A stretch of 15,258 bases of DNA from Bacteroidota bacterium (GTDB lineage: Bacteria; Bacteroidota; Bacteroidia; Bacteroidales; Porphyromonadaceae), in the NCBI GenBank assembly GCA_023388555.1, contig JAEWGA010000042.1, positions 1 to 15,258 of the forward strand, read 5' to 3'. Position 1 is the first letter of the stretch. Each line of letters begins with the position of its first letter. Position numbers and translations under genes: made by a program. Positions 15,209 to 15,258 of the stretch are shown here, piece after piece. The notes beneath the pieces were generated by a model, which saw only the letters and a program-made list of their open reading frames with translations, made no database searches and had not been told where the DNA came from.

Positions 15209-15258
15209 AAAAAAGGGGCTGTTTCGTAATTCAGTTTTTACGAAACAGCCCCTTTTTT
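15209..15258. terminator. Strong Rho-independent terminator, probably bidirectional
   Basis: A perfect 21-bp stem (15209-15229 with 15238-15258) has an 8-nt loop. It begins with six A, then GGGGCTG, and ends with CAGCCCC and six T. It begins 14 bp after the hexosaminidase stop. The matching A and T tracts would make it work on either strand, which would suit a converging gene beyond the window edge. The window ends inside the T tract, so the true stem may be longer. Confidence 0.93.

Overview
The window reads as chromosomal DNA of a Bacteroidota bacterium, most likely order Bacteroidales. The grounds are protein content (a DUF4924 protein, Bacteroidales-style MutS2, RseP and GH20 lipoprotein), the absence of clear Shine-Dalgarno sequences, and Bacteroidota-type -7 promoter boxes (TAnnTTTG) in front of dxr (TACCTTTG), in front of glyA (TATCTTTG) and at the end of glyA (TAACTTTG). 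All recognisable genes lie on the + strand. No rRNA, tRNA, CRISPR array, insertion sequence, prophage or complete mobile element was seen.

Layout. Positions 1-90 may hold the last codons of an upstream gene. Positions 91-796 are non-coding and strange: a G-rich arm (about 120-314), a central block with a small GC-rich hairpin and a 22-bp tandem repeat (372-459), and a C-rich arm (about 463-625). Both arms repeat a degenerate unit roughly every 11-12 bp, in opposite orientation. The dxr promoter follows at 723-730.

Positions 797-11146 carry eight tightly packed genes: dxr, rseP, mutS2, a DUF4924 gene, rfbD, prfC, a membrane-anchored purple-acid-phosphatase-like phosphoesterase, and a voltage-gated-type K+ channel with a C-terminal zinc ribbon. 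Gaps are 57, -4, 12, 1, 3, 12 and 6 bp and no terminator is visible between them, so they probably form one transcription unit of about 10.4 kb. It mixes isoprenoid synthesis, envelope proteolysis, DNA or ribosome quality control, dTDP-rhamnose synthesis, translation termination and ion transport.

glyA (11282-12562) has its own promoter box. Its stop codon overlaps another -7-like box. A 256-nt gap follows, with a strong hairpin and an open frame lacking an ATG at its head, and then a GH20 beta-N-acetylhexosaminidase lipoprotein (12819-15194) closed by a perfect 21-bp hairpin terminator at the window edge.

The genes themselves are ordinary core genes. I found no convincing new multi-gene system. 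The best candidates for something undescribed are the periodic inverted G/C-arm element upstream of dxr and the structured region between glyA and the hexosaminidase.
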